The position numbers and the translations under genes were made by a program. A stretch of 31,693 bases of DNA from an uncultured cyanobacterium (GTDB lineage Bacteria > Cyanobacteriota > Cyanobacteriia > PCC-6307 > Cyanobiaceae). The DNA is taken from contig CAIOXF010000276.1 of the NCBI GenBank assembly GCA_903862155.1, positions 1-31,693 of the forward strand, read 5' to 3'. The notes under the pieces are model-generated. The model saw nothing but the letters and a program-made list of their open reading frames with translations, ran no database searches and had not been told where the DNA came from. Shown here piece after piece: positions 15,198 to 22,057 of this stretch; position 1 is the stretch's first letter, and the number at the start of each line of letters is the position of its first letter.

Positions 15198-16040
15198 TTG
15201 GCTTCCAAGCAGCGCCTGGATCTGGAACTGGTGGCCCGGGGCCTGGTGAGCAGCCGTCAGCAGGCCCAGCAGATGATTCGGGCCGGCCGGGTGCGCAGCG
15301 GTGATCGGGTGCTCGATAAGCCCGGCACGGATGTCACGCCCGATCTGCCATTGGCGGTGGAGCTTCCCCCTCGCTTCGTGTCGCGCGGGGGCGAAAAGCT
15401 GGAGGGTGCGCTGGCGGTGTTTCCGATCGCGGTGGAGGGCCGGGTGTGCCTCGATGGCGGCATCTCCACCGGCGGCTTCACCGATTGCCTGCTGCAGCGC
15501 GGCGCGGTGCGGGTGTATGGCATCGATGTGGGCTACGGCCAGACGGCCTGGAGCCTGCGCAGTGATCCGCGGGTGGTGCTGAAGGAGCGCACCAACCTGC
15601 GCCGCCTCACTCCCGGGGAGCTCTACGGCCCGGAGGATCCGCGCCCCGATCTGGCTGTGGCCGATGTGTCGTTCATCTCCCTGGGCCTGGTGCTGCCGGC
15701 CTTGCTCAACCTGCTCCAGCCCGGGGATCTCGTGGCGGCTGGCCAGCGTGATCTGGTGCTTCTGGTGAAGCCCCAGTTCGAGGTGGGCAAGGCCCGGGTG
15801 GGAAAGGGAGGCGTGGTGCGCGACCCAGATGCCCATCAGGACGCCATCAATGGGGTGATCGAGGCTGCCGCCGGCCTCGGCCTGGTGCCCTCGGGGCTGG
15901 TGGCCTCACCGATCACCGGCCCGGCGGGCAACCACGAATATCTGTTGTGGCTGCAGGACGCTGCCCACGGCGAAGGCGCATGGGCTGCGGCAGTGACTGC
16001 CGAGACCGTGCGCCAGGTGGTGCAGCAGACCCTGGGCTGA
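15198..16040 (+). CDS. tlyA: TlyA-family rRNA 2'-O-methyltransferase (S4 + FtsJ domains)
   Basis: A 280-residue protein with an N-terminal S4 RNA-binding domain (residues 4-60, RLDLELVARGLVSSRQQAQQ) and an FtsJ-like methyltransferase domain. The SAM loop is LDGGISTGGFTD (85-96). The K-D-K-E catalytic set of 2'-O-methyltransferases can be placed at Lys67 (RGGEKLEG), Asp156 (ADVSFISL), Lys191 (LVKPQFEV) and Glu247 (NHEYLL). Family members methylate cytidines in ribosomal RNA; some were first described as haemolysins. The frame has no ATG near the S4 domain, so TTG at 15198 is taken as the start. It ends 3 bases from the glnB stop on the other strand. Confidence 0.88.
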   Translation: MASKQRLDLELVARGLVSSRQQAQQMIRAGRVRSGDRVLDKPGTDVTPDLPLAVELPPRFVSRGGEKLEGALAVFPIAVEGRVCLDGGISTGGFTDCLLQRGAVRVYGIDVGYGQTAWSLRSDPRVVLKERTNLRRLTPGELYGPEDPRPDLAVADVSFISLGLVLPALLNLLQPGDLVAAGQRDLVLLVKPQFEVGKARVGKGGVVRDPDAHQDAINGVIEAAAGLGLVPSGLVASPITGPAGNHEYLLWLQDAAHGEGAWAAAVTAETVRQVVQQTLG

Positions 16041-16043
16041 GGC

Positions 16044-16382
16044 TCAGATCGCGCCGGCGTCGCGGTCGCCGGTGCGGATGCGGATCACCGAGTCGATGGT
16101 GCTCACGAAGATCTTGCCGTCGCCGATCTCACCGGTGCGGGCGGCGTCTTGGATGGCGTTCACCACGGTGTCGACCCGCTCGTCTTCCACCACGATCTCC
16201 AGCTTCAGCTTCTGGAGGAACTCCACGGTGAATTCCGAGCCGCGATAACGCTCTACCTGGCCCTTCTGACGGCCGAAGCCGCGCACCTCGCTCACGGTCA
16301 TGCCCACGATGCCCGCGTTCACCAGCGCGATCTTCACGTCCTCGAGCTTGAACGGGCGAATGATGGCCTCGACTTTTTTCAT
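16044..16382 (-). CDS. glnB: Nitrogen regulatory protein PII
   Basis: A protein of exactly 112 residues, the standard PII length, starting MKKVEAIIRPFKLEDVKIAL; the frame is open 22 codons further upstream but the family start is clear. PII is a trimer that senses ATP/ADP and 2-oxoglutarate and controls NAGK, PipX and nitrogen uptake in cyanobacteria. The T-loop reads RYRGSEFTVEF. Ser49, the cyanobacterial phosphorylation site, is kept, but residue 51 is Phe where most PII proteins have Tyr. The C-terminal TGEIGDGKIFV ATP-site signature is intact. A perfect NtcA box lies about 92 bases upstream. Confidence 0.96.
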   Translation of the reverse strand: MKKVEAIIRPFKLEDVKIALVNAGIVGMTVSEVRGFGRQKGQVERYRGSEFTVEFLQKLKLEIVVEDERVDTVVNAIQDAARTGEIGDGKIFVSTIDSVIRIRTGDRDAGAI

Positions 16383-16474
16383 GGAAGCAGCGGGTGCTTG
16401 GGGAAGTCTCTCAGGAGTGTCCGGCCCGGAGGACGGATTAGGGCCCATTAGGCCTGAGCTCTGATGGTGCCGTG

Positions 16475-16488
16475 GTAGCCGTTACTAC
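16475..16488. promoter_or_regulatory. NtcA-binding site between glnB and queF
   Basis: GTAGCCGTTACTAC fits the NtcA consensus GTA-N8-TAC exactly and is symmetric, so it can serve either direction. Toward glnB it is followed after 24 bases by TAATGG, a fair -10 placed near class II activator spacing (normally about N22 then TAN3T). Toward queF it is followed after 18 bases by TAGGAT. Since glnB is a known NtcA target in cyanobacteria, control of glnB is the likelier role. Confidence 0.72.
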
Positions 16489-16506
16489 GACCCCATCGAA
16501 CCTTTC

Positions 16507-16512
16507 TAGGAT
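16507..16512 (+). promoter_or_regulatory. Possible -10 element (TAGGAT) for queF
   Basis: TAGGAT lies 29 bases before the queF ATG at 16542. The -35 position would fall on the right half of the NtcA box, so NtcA binding could either replace the -35 contact or block this promoter. Confidence 0.38.
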
Positions 16513-16541
16513 CGTTCGCCTGCCCGCCGCCGACAACTGTG

Positions 16542-16976
16542 ATGTCCAGTGTTGTTTCAGAAAACATCGGCGTCGCTCACGGCGAAACCACCCGAACCCC
16601 GCTCTATGGCGAGCGGGCCATTGCCGAGGCTGAGCTGATCTGCTTCGACAACCCCCGGCCCGGCCGCCCCTATGAGGTGTCGATCGAGCTACCGGAATTC
16701 ACCTGCAAGTGCCCCTTTTCCGGCTACCCCGACTTTGCGGTGATGCGCCTGCTTTATCAGCCGGGCCCCCGGGTGATCGAACTCAAAGCGATCAAGCTAT
16801 ACATCAACAGCTACCGCGATCGCAGCATCTCCCATGAGGAGGTGGCCAACCGCATCCTCGACGACCTAGTGGCCGCTGCAGATCCCCAGTGGATGGAGCT
16901 GGTGGCCGACTTTCACCCCCGCGGCAACGTGCATACCGTGGTGCGGGTGAGCCACGGCACGCGACTGCCGTGCTGA
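16542..16976 (+). CDS. queF: NADPH-dependent 7-cyano-7-deazaguanine reductase QueF
   Basis: A 144-residue unimodular QueF that reduces preQ0 to preQ1 in queuosine synthesis, a tunnelling-fold enzyme. The active-site stretch is EFTCKCPFSGYPDFA: Cys57 matches the catalytic cysteine that forms the thioimide with preQ0, and Asp64 matches the proton donor. The family motif ELKAIKLYINSYRDRSISHE follows. A GTG precedes the ATG by one codon; the ATG at 16542 is preferred. It is divergent from glnB. Confidence 0.93.
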   Translation: MSSVVSENIGVAHGETTRTPLYGERAIAEAELICFDNPRPGRPYEVSIELPEFTCKCPFSGYPDFAVMRLLYQPGPRVIELKAIKLYINSYRDRSISHEEVANRILDDLVAAADPQWMELVADFHPRGNVHTVVRVSHGTRLPC

Positions 16977-16994
16977 GTCAGCAGCCCGGCTGAA

Positions 16995-18323
16995 TTAGGC
17001 CTGCACCTCGGTGAGCAGCCGGGGCAGTTCCTCGGCGAAACCGGTGAGGTTGCGGTTGCAGAGCCCGGCCACGTGCAGCGTGCCGGGCTCTGCGATGGCC
17101 CAGAGCTGGCGGGTGGCCACCAGGCTCATGCCGCCCCCCAACAGGGCGATCGCGAAGCCCGCGTACACCAGCGGCACGCCGGGGTCGCGCTTGAGCAGGA
17201 TGCCGCTGGCCGGCAGCACGCTGGCCACCCGCACCGGCAGGCCAGCTACCTCCAGGGGAGGCCCGCCGATCCCCATCTGGCCGAGAAGCTCCCCGCCGCT
17301 GCCGTACACATCCACGGGCCCCTGCTCACTACTGAGCAGCAGCAGCACCGGGTTGGAGCCATCGGGCTGGGTGGGCAGCAGCAGCCCCCACACCTGTTCA
17401 CCCAGCTGGGGAAAGCTTTGGAGGGGGAGTTGCAGCAACGGGCTCCGGCCCAGTTGCACGGTGAGGGCCGCCAAGCCCCAATCAGCCTGATAGAAGGTCA
17501 CGCCGCGGAAGCGCAGCGGGTGATTCACACTGATCTCGGCTTGCTTCAGCACTACGGGCTCGGGCCCAGCGGCATCGGTGCCCGATGCATCGGCTGGTTC
17601 GAGGATGCGCAGCTGGGAGGTGAACTGCTCTGGCCGGCCGGCCGGATCCCGTTGCACCGAGAAGTGATCGAGGGCCAGGCTGAGTTCTCCGTGGCCGCGG
17701 CTGTCCACCAGTTCCAGGGTGCGGCCGGGGGCCAGGAACTGCTCCATGCGCTGGCCCCCCAGGGAGCCCCAGGCGGCGCCCAGCATCAGCACCACCAGGC
17801 CGGCATGCACCAGAAGAGGCCCGATCCGCCCGGCAATTCCCTTGCGCGCTGCCAGGCGATCGGGGTGGCGCTGGATTTGCCAACCCCTGCCCTTGAGCAG
17901 GGATTCCAGCTGGCCGAGGCTGGTGACGGCATCGGTAACGCCGATGGTTTCAGCCAGGCTCAGCTTGCTGAGTTGGCGGGGTGAGCTGTAGTCCACCCAG
18001 CGCAGGGCCGCCTTGAGGGCGGGCCACTGCCGCCGCCAGCTGCACAGCAATAGCGAGAGCGCCAGCCAGGCCAGTAACCCCAGAAACCAGCCGCTCGAAT
18101 ACACGTGGTCGAGCTGGAGGGCCAGCACCTGGTTGCCGTTGAACAGGCCCAGCCAGGGCTGGCTGTCGTAGATGCGGTGGTAGAGGTCTTCGGTTTCCTT
18201 CTGGGGGATGGCGGTGCCGATGCCACTGGCGATCGCGATCACCACCAGCAGGGCGATGGCCAGGCGCAGATCGGAGATCCAGGCGGCCAGGCGGTTGAGT
18301 TTCGGGGCCAGGCCGGCGGTCAT
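16995..18323 (-). CDS. ccs1: Cytochrome c biogenesis protein Ccs1/CcsB (ResB family)
   Basis: A 442-residue ResB-type membrane protein of System II cytochrome c maturation, which with CcsA carries haem across the thylakoid membrane and joins it to apocytochromes. Hydrophobic spans lie at about 20-38, 78-96 and 166-186, with a fourth near residues 385-405. A large lumenal domain separates the third and fourth. The GIGTAIPQKE motif after the first span and GPLLVHAGL with a conserved histidine at residue 173 in the third are typical. The ATG at 18323 overlaps the ccdA stop by four bases; the longer open frame to 18392 is not needed. Confidence 0.9.
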   Translation of the reverse strand: MTAGLAPKLNRLAAWISDLRLAIALLVVIAIASGIGTAIPQKETEDLYHRIYDSQPWLGLFNGNQVLALQLDHVYSSGWFLGLLAWLALSLLLCSWRRQWPALKAALRWVDYSSPRQLSKLSLAETIGVTDAVTSLGQLESLLKGRGWQIQRHPDRLAARKGIAGRIGPLLVHAGLVVLMLGAAWGSLGGQRMEQFLAPGRTLELVDSRGHGELSLALDHFSVQRDPAGRPEQFTSQLRILEPADASGTDAAGPEPVVLKQAEISVNHPLRFRGVTFYQADWGLAALTVQLGRSPLLQLPLQSFPQLGEQVWGLLLPTQPDGSNPVLLLLSSEQGPVDVYGSGGELLGQMGIGGPPLEVAGLPVRVASVLPASGILLKRDPGVPLVYAGFAIALLGGGMSLVATRQLWAIAEPGTLHVAGLCNRNLTGFAEELPRLLTEVQA

Positions 18324-19042
18324 GACACGTTTGCCACAAGGGTGAGCAGGCCGGTGGTCACGAGCACCACCCCACTGATCGGTGGCACCCACTGGCCCAC
18401 GGCCCGCAGGCTGAGCAGGCGGGGGATGCTGGCGGCCGCGGTGCCGGCCAGCAGCAGGGGCATGACCTGGCCAGCGCCGAAGGCGGTGAGCAGCAGCATC
18501 CCGATGAGGGGCTGGCCGTGCTGGGCCATCCAGCCCAGCAGCACGGCCAGCACGGGTGTGGTGCAGGGGGTGGCCGCCAGACCGAAGGCCAGGCCCGCGG
18601 CCAGGGGGGCGAGGGGGGCCGGCACCCGCTGGCGCCAGATCTCGGGATCCGGGCCGGCTGGCAGGGGAATGCGCAGCAGCCCCAGCAGGTTGAGACCCAT
18701 CAACAGAGCCAGTACGGCCACGACCGTGGGCACCAGCCCAGGGATCTGCCCATAGATCCGGCCCAATAAGCCGCTGGCCAGGCCCAGCAACACCAGGGCC
18801 CCCACGATCCCCGCCGCAAACGCCAGGCTGCGCTGCACCGGGCTTTGCCGTTCACCCTCGAATCCGGCCAGGTAGGCCAGGGTGACGGGTAGCAGCGACA
18901 GCGAACAGGGGCCGAGGCTGGTCAGCAGCCCTCCCGCAAACACAATCGCCAGGGTGGTGGGAGAGGGCGTGGCCAATGACTGCTGCAGCAGCACATCGGC
19001 GCTGCGGGCCCAGTCGGCCACCAAAAGGCCGAGGCTGATCAT
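18320..19042 (-). CDS. ccdA: Thiol:disulfide transporter CcdA
   Basis: A 240-residue protein with about six membrane spans and the two conserved transmembrane cysteines of CcdA, Cys46 in LGPCSLSLLP and Cys160 in ATPCTTPVL. CcdA passes reducing power from stromal/cytoplasmic thioredoxin to the lumen, keeping the CXXCH motifs of apocytochromes c reduced before haem attachment. It lies 9 bases after ftsW and overlaps ccs1 by four bases, so the two cytochrome c maturation genes are coupled. A TTG precedes the chosen ATG. Confidence 0.93.
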   Translation of the reverse strand: MISLGLLVADWARSADVLLQQSLATPSPTTLAIVFAGGLLTSLGPCSLSLLPVTLAYLAGFEGERQSPVQRSLAFAAGIVGALVLLGLASGLLGRIYGQIPGLVPTVVAVLALLMGLNLLGLLRIPLPAGPDPEIWRQRVPAPLAPLAAGLAFGLAATPCTTPVLAVLLGWMAQHGQPLIGMLLLTAFGAGQVMPLLLAGTAAASIPRLLSLRAVGQWVPPISGVVLVTTGLLTLVANVS

Positions 19043-19051
19043 CAAAGCAGC

Positions 19052-20275
19052 CTATCGGCCGGGCTGGGTGCCGCGACGGCGGCGGGGTGTGGGGGGCGTG
19101 AGGCCTCCGGATTCCAGTGAGCAGCGCAGTAAAAGGCCGCACACCAGCAGGCTGGCCATCAGGGAGTTGCCGCCGTAGCTGATCATCGGCAGCGGTAGGC
19201 CGGTGGTGGGCATGGCGCCGCTGGCCACGGCGATGTTGAGGATCGACTGACCCACCAGCAGGGTGGTGCAACCGATCGCCACCAGCCGCTGCATGTTGCT
19301 GCGGCAGCCCAGGGCGATGCGCAGGCCCACAAAGCCGAACAGCAACAGAAAAGCCAGCAGCACCACCGAACCCACGTAGCCGAACTCCTCGGCGTACACG
19401 GCAAAGATGAAATCCGTGCTTTGGATCGGTAGGTACTGCAGCTTCTGGGTGGAGAGGCCGAACCCTTCCCCCAGCACTTCACCCGATCCGATCGCCAACA
19501 GGCTCTGAACGAGCTGATAGCCGTCGCCCTGGGCATCACGCCAGGGATCGAGGAACGACACCACCCGGGCCCGCTGGTAGTCGTTCACCGCGATGCTGGC
19601 GCTGGCCAGCAGGAAGCCACCGCCGGCAGCCCCCAGAAGCCATCGCAGCGATAGGCCGCTGGCCAGGGCGATCAGCCAGAGCAGCATTCCCATCAGGGAG
19701 GCGGTGCTGAGGTTGGGCTGCTTGAGGATCAGCAGGATCAGCACTCCGAACGTGCCCAGCCACAGCACCTTCTGATCGAGCCCGCTGCGTTTCCAGTGGG
19801 CGAACAGGGCCGCGCCCTGAAGCACCACAAAGGGCTTCACCAGCTCCGAGGGCTGCAACTGGATCGGGCCCAGCACCAGCCAGCGGCTGGCGCCGTTCAC
19901 CGTGCTGCCCACCACCAGGGTGGCGGCCACCAGCAGGCAGCCGATCAGCATTCCCATCGGGGCGATGTGCGACCAACGCCGCAGGCTCATGCGCAGCCCA
20001 AGCCAGAGCAGGCCCCAGCTGGCCACCATCCAGATCAGTTGGCGCTTGAGATAGAAGGCGGGATCGCCCATCTCCCGCTCGGCCACCCACCAGCTCGCGG
20101 ATGTAAGCACCAGCAGGCCCACGACACTCCACACCGCCACCATCCCCAGCAGCAGCCGGGCTTCCGCGGGCCATTGGCTCCAGGGCAGGGGCAGCAGTCC
20201 CCCGGCGCCAATGCCCGTGGCGGCCCCTTCGGACCCACGGCCTGGGCTGGTCTGGCGAGCGTTGGACCGGGACAA
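19052..20275 (-). CDS. ftsW: SEDS-family peptidoglycan glycosyltransferase FtsW
   Basis: A 407-residue protein with about ten membrane spans. It shows the SEDS hallmarks: NGASRWLVLGPIQLQPSELV near the middle, a long lumenal loop with FLDPWRDAQGDGYQLVQSL, and GLPLPMISYGGNS near the end. FtsW makes septal glycan strands with its partner transpeptidase; RodA is the related elongation enzyme and cannot be fully excluded. No ATG lies near the N-terminus; the TTG at 20275 gives a normal cytoplasmic leader of about 35 residues. It heads the ftsW-ccdA-ccs1 run, after the apcC terminator. Confidence 0.9.
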   Translation of the reverse strand: MSRSNARQTSPGRGSEGAATGIGAGGLLPLPWSQWPAEARLLLGMVAVWSVVGLLVLTSASWWVAEREMGDPAFYLKRQLIWMVASWGLLWLGLRMSLRRWSHIAPMGMLIGCLLVAATLVVGSTVNGASRWLVLGPIQLQPSELVKPFVVLQGAALFAHWKRSGLDQKVLWLGTFGVLILLILKQPNLSTASLMGMLLWLIALASGLSLRWLLGAAGGGFLLASASIAVNDYQRARVVSFLDPWRDAQGDGYQLVQSLLAIGSGEVLGEGFGLSTQKLQYLPIQSTDFIFAVYAEEFGYVGSVVLLAFLLLFGFVGLRIALGCRSNMQRLVAIGCTTLLVGQSILNIAVASGAMPTTGLPLPMISYGGNSLMASLLVCGLLLRCSLESGGLTPPTPRRRRGTQPGR

Positions 20276-20348
20276 GACGGTTCGGGGCGACGCGCAGGCG
20301 TCAGAGATGACCCATTGAATCGCGCCGGCTCACCCGCCGCCAACGGCA

Positions 20349-20374
20349 ATAAAAAAGCCCGGCGATGCCGGGCT
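20349..20374 (-). terminator. Rho-independent terminator after apcC
   Basis: On the reverse strand an 8-bp stem AGCCCGGC/GCCGGGCT with a 3-base loop runs into TTTTTTATT (the A-run at 20349-20356 on the forward strand). It lies about 50 bases past the apcC stop and separates the phycobilisome core genes from ftsW. Confidence 0.88.
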
Positions 20375-20424
20375 GGATGCCTGATTCCAAGGGCTGATGG
20401 GGGAAGCCCCGAAGGGCAATCAGC

Positions 20425-20625
20425 TCAGATTCCGACGTTGGTTTGGGGACGGCCAGCGACCAGTTCCACTTTCAGGATCTTTCCGCCCTGCTTCATGATT
20501 CGCTGCTGTTCAGCGAACCAGCTGTCGTAGGGAACCCACTTGGTGAAGTAGGTGTTCTGCAGTTCCCGCTGGGTCCGAACTTTTTCGGGGCAGGGAATGC
20601 AGGCTGTGATCTTGAACAGGCGCAT
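20425..20625 (-). CDS. apcC: Phycobilisome core linker ApcC (LC)
   Basis: A 66-residue core linker with the conserved opening MRLFKITACIPCPEKVRTQR and the QNTYFTKWVPYDSWFAEQQR block of the CpcD-like linker domain. ApcC sits inside the allophycocyanin trimer at the ends of the core cylinders and stabilises them. It follows apcB by 32 bases and is the last gene of the apcABC transcript, closed by a strong terminator. Confidence 0.96.
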   Translation of the reverse strand: MRLFKITACIPCPEKVRTQRELQNTYFTKWVPYDSWFAEQQRIMKQGGKILKVELVAGRPQTNVGI

Positions 20626-20657
20626 GGGATGGATCCGCGGGGTGTGCCGAAATCGGA

Positions 20658-21146
20658 TCAGTTGCCGAGGCCGGAGCTGATGTAGTCGAGGTACACGCCC
20701 ATCTCACGACCGGCATCGGGGCCGACGAGGCTGGCAACCACTTCCTTCATGGCCTGGATCGACTGCACGGTGGCACCGATGGGCACGCCCAGGGAGTTGT
20801 AGGTCTCCTTGAGGCCGTTCAGCACACGCTCGTCGAGGATCGAGGTGTCGCCGGCCAGCATGGCGTAGGTGGCGTAGCGCAGGTAGTAGTCCAGGTCGCG
20901 GATGCAGGCGGCATAGCGACGGGTGGTGTACATGTTGCCGCCGGGACGGGTGATGTCCGAGTACAGCAGCGACTTGGCCACGGCTTCCTTGATGATCGCG
21001 GAAGCATTGGCGCTGATGGTGGCAGCAGCGCGAACGCGCAGCTCACCGCTGGCGAAGTACTGCTCCAGGCGGCCCATGGCGGAACCGTCGAGGTACAGAC
21101 CCTGAACGTCGGCTTGATTGATGACGTTGGTGATCGCGTCTTGCAT
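20658..21146 (-). CDS. apcB: Allophycocyanin beta subunit ApcB
   Basis: A 162-residue phycobiliprotein starting MQDAITNVINQADVQGLYLD. Cys81 in AACIRDLDYYLRYATYA is the phycocyanobilin attachment site, and Asn71 (GGNMYTT) is the residue normally gamma-methylated in beta subunits. With ApcA it forms the allophycocyanin trimers of the phycobilisome core. It lies 41 bases after apcA and is co-transcribed with it. Confidence 0.97.
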   Translation of the reverse strand: MQDAITNVINQADVQGLYLDGSAMGRLEQYFASGELRVRAAATISANASAIIKEAVAKSLLYSDITRPGGNMYTTRRYAACIRDLDYYLRYATYAMLAGDTSILDERVLNGLKETYNSLGVPIGATVQSIQAMKEVVASLVGPDAGREMGVYLDYISSGLGN

Positions 21147-21187
21147 GGATTCGGCTTAAGGGCGTGGGGGTGTCAGGGAGTGCAGCC

Positions 21188-21673
21188 TCAGGAGAGGGCA
21201 CCGACCAGGTAGTCGAAGTAGAAGCCGGCTTCCTCGGCATCAGCGCCGGTGAGCAGACCAACGGCGGCGTTCTTCAGCTCGCGCACGCCTTCGGCCATGG
21301 CTTCCAGGGGAGTGCCCAGGGCGCGGTACATCTCCTTGGCACCGATCACACCGATTTCCTCGATCGGGGTCACATCGCCAGCCACCACGCCGTAGGTCAC
21401 GAGGCGCAGGTAGTAGTCGAGGTCGCGGAGGCAGGTGGCGGTCATCTCTTCGCCGTAGGCGTTGCCGCCGGGGGAGATGACGTCGGGACGCTTCTGGAAC
21501 AGGGCGCCGCCGGCCTGTTTCACGATGCGCTCACGGCTCTCGCTGAGCACCTGGGCAACGCGCAGACGGCGCTGGCCGCCGGCCACAAAAGCCTTGATCT
21601 GGTCGAGTTCGCCAGGGCTGAGGTAGCGGGCTTCGGCGTCCGCGTTGATGATCGAGTTGGAGACGATGCTCAT
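21188..21673 (-). CDS. apcA: Allophycocyanin alpha subunit ApcA
   Basis: A 161-residue phycobiliprotein starting MSIVSNSIINADAEARYLSP. The bilin cysteine is Cys81 in TATCLRDLDYYLRLVTYG. The absence of extra bilin cysteines and the length are as expected for ApcA. It is the first gene of apcA-apcB-apcC and is preceded by a roughly 300-base leader/promoter region after the apcE terminator. Confidence 0.97.
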   Translation of the reverse strand: MSIVSNSIINADAEARYLSPGELDQIKAFVAGGQRRLRVAQVLSESRERIVKQAGGALFQKRPDVISPGGNAYGEEMTATCLRDLDYYLRLVTYGVVAGDVTPIEEIGVIGAKEMYRALGTPLEAMAEGVRELKNAAVGLLTGADAEEAGFYFDYLVGALS

Positions 21674-21971
21674 GCAGTTCTGCCTCGAAACAAGCGGTCG
21701 CCTTGACGGAGACCGGTATCCGGTGGGTAAGGGACGGACCGACGGGTGTCGATCGCCGAGTCATTCTGCGGTACGGCCTTCCGGCGCCCCTGGGGCCGGT
21801 AACAGTTCTTCACGGCGCCGCTTGGGCTGAGACCCCTTGGGGCGCAGGGGATCTGCGCCACGTTGCTGATAGTGACAGTGCGCTTCGATTGTTCACGATT
21901 GGCGCGCGAACTTGGCCGTATGTGCGTAGAAACCGGCCGCGATTTGCCACCCTCGAATTTGATTTGTCAGC
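21674..21971 (-). promoter_or_regulatory. apcA upstream region (no gene seen)
   Basis: About 300 bases between the apcE terminator and apcA. Frames crossing it are short and unconvincing. In other cyanobacteria apcABC is transcribed from promoters in such a region with a long leader, and the length here is consistent with that. CACTATCAG on the reverse strand (around 21868-21878) could hold a -10, but I could not pair it with a -35. No RpaB-type direct repeat or known riboswitch was recognised. Confidence 0.4.
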
Positions 21972-22004
21972 AAAAAAGCCCTCCGGCGGTGAAGCTGGAA
22001 GGCT
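21972..22004 (-). terminator. Rho-independent terminator after apcE
   Basis: On the reverse strand an 11-bp stem (AGCCTTCCAGC with GCCGGAGGGCT, one mismatch and one G-U pair) and a 6-base loop lead into TTTTTTG. It begins about 54 bases past the apcE stop, so apcE and apcABC are probably separate transcription units or linked only by read-through. Confidence 0.8.
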
Positions 22005-22057
22005 GGGCTCAACTCGCGCTGTTCAGTGGATTCTGATGGCGCCTGTTGACGTTGCGA

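Noticed and set aside
21674..21971. Riboswitch or hidden small gene upstream of apcA
   Set aside because: No conserved riboswitch core was recognised, and the short frames lack good starts or protein-like composition.
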